DNA of 64,000 nt from G963556115 sp963677015 (lineage in GTDB: Bacteria; Planctomycetota; SZUA-567), in contig OY781533.1 in NCBI GenBank assembly GCA_963677015.1, positions 3,162,001 through 3,226,000 on the forward strand. The letters are read 5' to 3'. Under the pieces are notes generated by a model that did not search any database, was not told the DNA's origin, and was given only the letters and a program-made list of their open reading frames with translations. The translations under genes were made by a program, and so were the position numbers. This document shows positions 62,110-64,000 of this stretch, in pieces (the first letter of the stretch is position 1; each line of letters begins with the position of its first letter).

Positions 62110-63463
62110 CATTATTATCCTCACTGATAGGTATAATAATCTCAACCGTGGTTCCTGCCTGCCGCTGAGAAGCAATCCTGATCGAACCGCCATGCAGTTC
62201 AACGATCTTTCTGACCAGATACAACCCTACCCCCGCTCCCGGCTTCTGCTTGGTCATACCGCTGCGGTAGTACTTTTCAAATACCACATCAATCTCCGAA
62301 TTATCAATTCCGCAGCCTTGGTCAGTTATCTTTATAATACACTCCGCACCCTTCTGTATCATACACACAACCACCCGGGAAGGCGGCGAATACTTACAGG
62401 CATTATCCAGAACATTAATAAAAGCAGTCACCAGCAGTTCACTGTCAGCATTGACCAGTACATACGGACAGGCATCATCATCAATAAAAATACTATGCTC
62501 AGAATAGGTACTCCGTACAAAATCCACCGCCAGTTCCACAATCGCAAAAATACCGACCTTCTTCTTATATGGCATCAGCCCCGCTGCATTTATACGTTTT
62601 TCATGTAATGAAGACTCATAAATACTCAAGAGCCTCCTGCTCGCTTCACGTATTGTCTTCACCGTATGACTTGCACACTCCGAGCTGTTGATACTCTCCA
62701 GTGTCTCCAGGGAATCAACACAACTTGTAATGATCGACAGCGGCGTCCGGTATTCATGGGATATCATATCTATGAAATTCAGATTCTGCTTTATCGCCTC
62801 CCGCTCCGCTTCCAGAGCGCTTTTCAGTTCATGCGCACTCTTCCTGAGCTCTACAGTCTGCTTTTTTCCCTCCAGAACCGCCTTGAACTGCACTCTCATC
62901 AGAGTATCAATTTTAAATGATATCGCCACCTCTGAGATAAAGATCACCACCATATAAAAAACCGTATCAGCGCGTAGTGGAATATCCAGATACGCACTGC
63001 AGATCAGTATACCGCAGACAAAGACCACCCCGAGTATAAACTTATGAACCACCGATGTATAAGGAACAATCATAAATATATATACCGCGAACATCTGAGC
63101 TGTCAGATTGAAATGATGATAAATATTCTTCACCCAGAAATACGAGTCACCCACCGCAGCAACTGTGATAACCAGCATACAGTATAGCAGCAGCCGCTGC
63201 GCCTTTAACGGCCTGACCCAGAGAAACAGCAGAACGACACACACGGTAAAAAATATCTCAACAACTCTGAATGAAAGCGTGATCAGAAAATCCGCCGTAC
63301 TGCTCGCATGGTTAAAATCTCTTACAGTAAAATAAAGCAGAAACAATGAAACCACCGCCGCTACCCAGACAATAAACTTTTTCCTTCTCTCAAATATCCA
63401 CTCCAGATATTCCTCTTCAACCTCGGAAGAAAATTTACGCTGCTCCAGAAATGATTCAAACAT
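62102..63463 (-). CDS. Membrane sensor histidine kinase
   Basis: 453 residues from the ATG at 63463 (AGAGTGG upstream); a GTG at 63472 is less likely. The N-terminal ~180 residues hold about six membrane segments with very short loops, so the signal is probably sensed in or near the membrane. A coiled linker follows (LEGKKQTVELRKSAHELKSAL). The H-box has His236 in MISHEYRTPLS. The ATPase domain has N-box FINVLDNACKYSP, G1 TDQGCGID and G2 GAGVGLYLVRKIVELHGG. It phosphorylates the response regulator encoded immediately downstream. The stimulus is unknown. Confidence 0.93.
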   Translation of the reverse strand: MFESFLEQRKFSSEVEEEYLEWIFERRKKFIVWVAAVVSLFLLYFTVRDFNHASSTADFLITLSFRVVEIFFTVCVVLLFLWVRPLKAQRLLLYCMLVITVAAVGDSYFWVKNIYHHFNLTAQMFAVYIFMIVPYTSVVHKFILGVVFVCGILICSAYLDIPLRADTVFYMVVIFISEVAISFKIDTLMRVQFKAVLEGKKQTVELRKSAHELKSALEAEREAIKQNLNFIDMISHEYRTPLSIITSCVDSLETLESINSSECASHTVKTIREASRRLLSIYESSLHEKRINAAGLMPYKKKVGIFAIVELAVDFVRSTYSEHSIFIDDDACPYVLVNADSELLVTAFINVLDNACKYSPPSRVVVCMIQKGAECIIKITDQGCGIDNSEIDVVFEKYYRSGMTKQKPGAGVGLYLVRKIVELHGGSIRIASQRQAGTTVEIIIPISEDNNDE

Positions 63464-63865
63464 ATGGTCCACTCTATATTATATGACTATCAGATGATTT
63501 TATTCTATTGTATAAAAATATCCTCCGACATTAAACATTTTTTTAAGCCTCATTACTTATATTTTCTGCTACTTACCGTATCTTCAGAAGTTTCAACAAA
63601 AATTCAGCATAATATAATTACGCAGATTACCCTCCATATATTCTATTAAAAAAGCCTCGATCAACAGTAACGTGTCGACCGAGACCATAATCATTATAAC
63701 CGGTTTATCTCAGAACCAGATTATACCGGCTACCGGCATTATCATATGTAAACCACCCTTTAGCTGCTGTATTCCGCCCCGTCATACACAACCCTGCAAC
63801 TTACCTGCAGACTTACTATTACGACAGTTATTTCTGATACCCGGCAAACAGACCCTGCCGTTTTA
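63464..63865. other. Intergenic region at the right end
   Basis: A 402-bp gap upstream of the sensor kinase. It contains the terminator at 63656-63683. No gene seen. Confidence 0.5.
63656..63683 (-). terminator. Terminator of the right-edge gene
   Basis: Leftward RNA: CTCGGTCGAC paired with GTTGATCGAG (two G-U pairs), then GCTTTTTTAATAG. It lies 183 bp after the stop of the partial gene at 63866. Confidence 0.7.
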
Positions 63866-64000
63866 TCAGACCCACTCTTCAGCCAGCTTTCTTGCCTGCT
63901 CACGTACTGCTTCTGAAAGCGGATTTATACTTTCAGGACCATTGCCGCATGACATTATAAGCCGGAAATCCTGAAATCCCATAAACTTCAGCATCCACTC
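63866..64000 (-). CDS. C-terminal end of a probable flavodoxin-fold NAD(P)H oxidoreductase (cut by window edge)
   Basis: The leftward frame is open from base 64000 to the TGA at 63868-63866 and gives 44 residues. The sequence runs WMLKFMGFQDFRLIMSCG and ends REQARKLAEEWV. The pattern of a WL-x-FxG helix, a short strand, then a Pro followed by a basic helix ending in the stop resembles the C-terminus of NAD(P)H-dependent FMN reductase/flavodoxin-like proteins. Only this tail is visible, so the identity is tentative. Confidence 0.5.
   Translation of the reverse strand, partial: EWMLKFMGFQDFRLIMSCGNGPESINPLSEAVREQARKLAEEWV

Overview
The window looks like a piece of the chromosome of a Gram-negative, fermentative anaerobe. 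Supporting features are two oxygen-sensitive glycyl radical enzymes, two autotransporters with C-terminal beta-barrels, exported Sel1-repeat proteins, a sugar ABC importer and a self-contained PTS. No taxonomic marker is present apart from one tRNA. The mix of many sugar systems and autotransporters would suit a gut bacterium of the PVC group (for example Lentisphaerota), but that is a weak guess.

Layout. (1) 1-10.1 kb is a polyol/ketose module: two AraC regulators, GatZ-like aldolase subunit, LacI regulator, PfkB kinase, tagatose/psicose 3-epimerase-like isomerase, inositol-phosphatase-like enzyme, zinc dehydrogenase and an AllA-like cupin. Three copies of a TGTGNNCGNNCACA palindrome tie the LacI, kinase and dehydrogenase units together. 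(2) 10.2-26.2 kb is one long leftward operon: ROK kinase, YbiW-like glycyl radical enzyme, RbsB-like binding protein, RbsA-like ATPase, two RbsC-like permeases, PflD-like glycyl radical enzyme, activating enzyme, a 593-residue ROK-like kinase and a zinc dehydrogenase. A divergent GntR/LacI-hybrid regulator faces it across an intergenic region carrying ten TTACAG motifs. The best reading is uptake and radical ring-opening of anhydrohexitols such as 1,5-anhydroglucitol and 1,5-anhydromannitol.

(3) 26.3-34.4 kb and (5) 45-53.1 kb are accessory islands with the same unusual plan. Each has a large, unrecognised protein with a polar, disordered N-terminus (969 aa and 707 aa) facing, convergently, a tandem family of repeat proteins predicted to sit in the periplasm: three membrane-anchored ankyrin proteins in one and four exported Sel1 proteins in the other. 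Both families show recent duplication, and each island holds a decayed gene fragment. They resemble effector/immunity loci, but no toxin domain is recognised, so that is inference.

(4) 34.6-44.3 kb is a fructose-family PTS region: MtlR-type PRD regulator, IIB'BC permease, cyclase-family hydrolase, IIA-HPr-EI fusion and a GatY-type class II aldolase. The aldolase could pair with the GatZ-like subunit 41 kb away. (6) 53.2-55.3 kb holds a MarR/MFS drug-efflux operon with twin palindromic operators, and a tRNA-Leu(CAG). (7) 55.5-60.8 kb encodes two related autotransporters and a small exported protein. (8) 61.4-63.5 kb is a two-component system, and the right edge cuts a probable flavodoxin-fold reductase.
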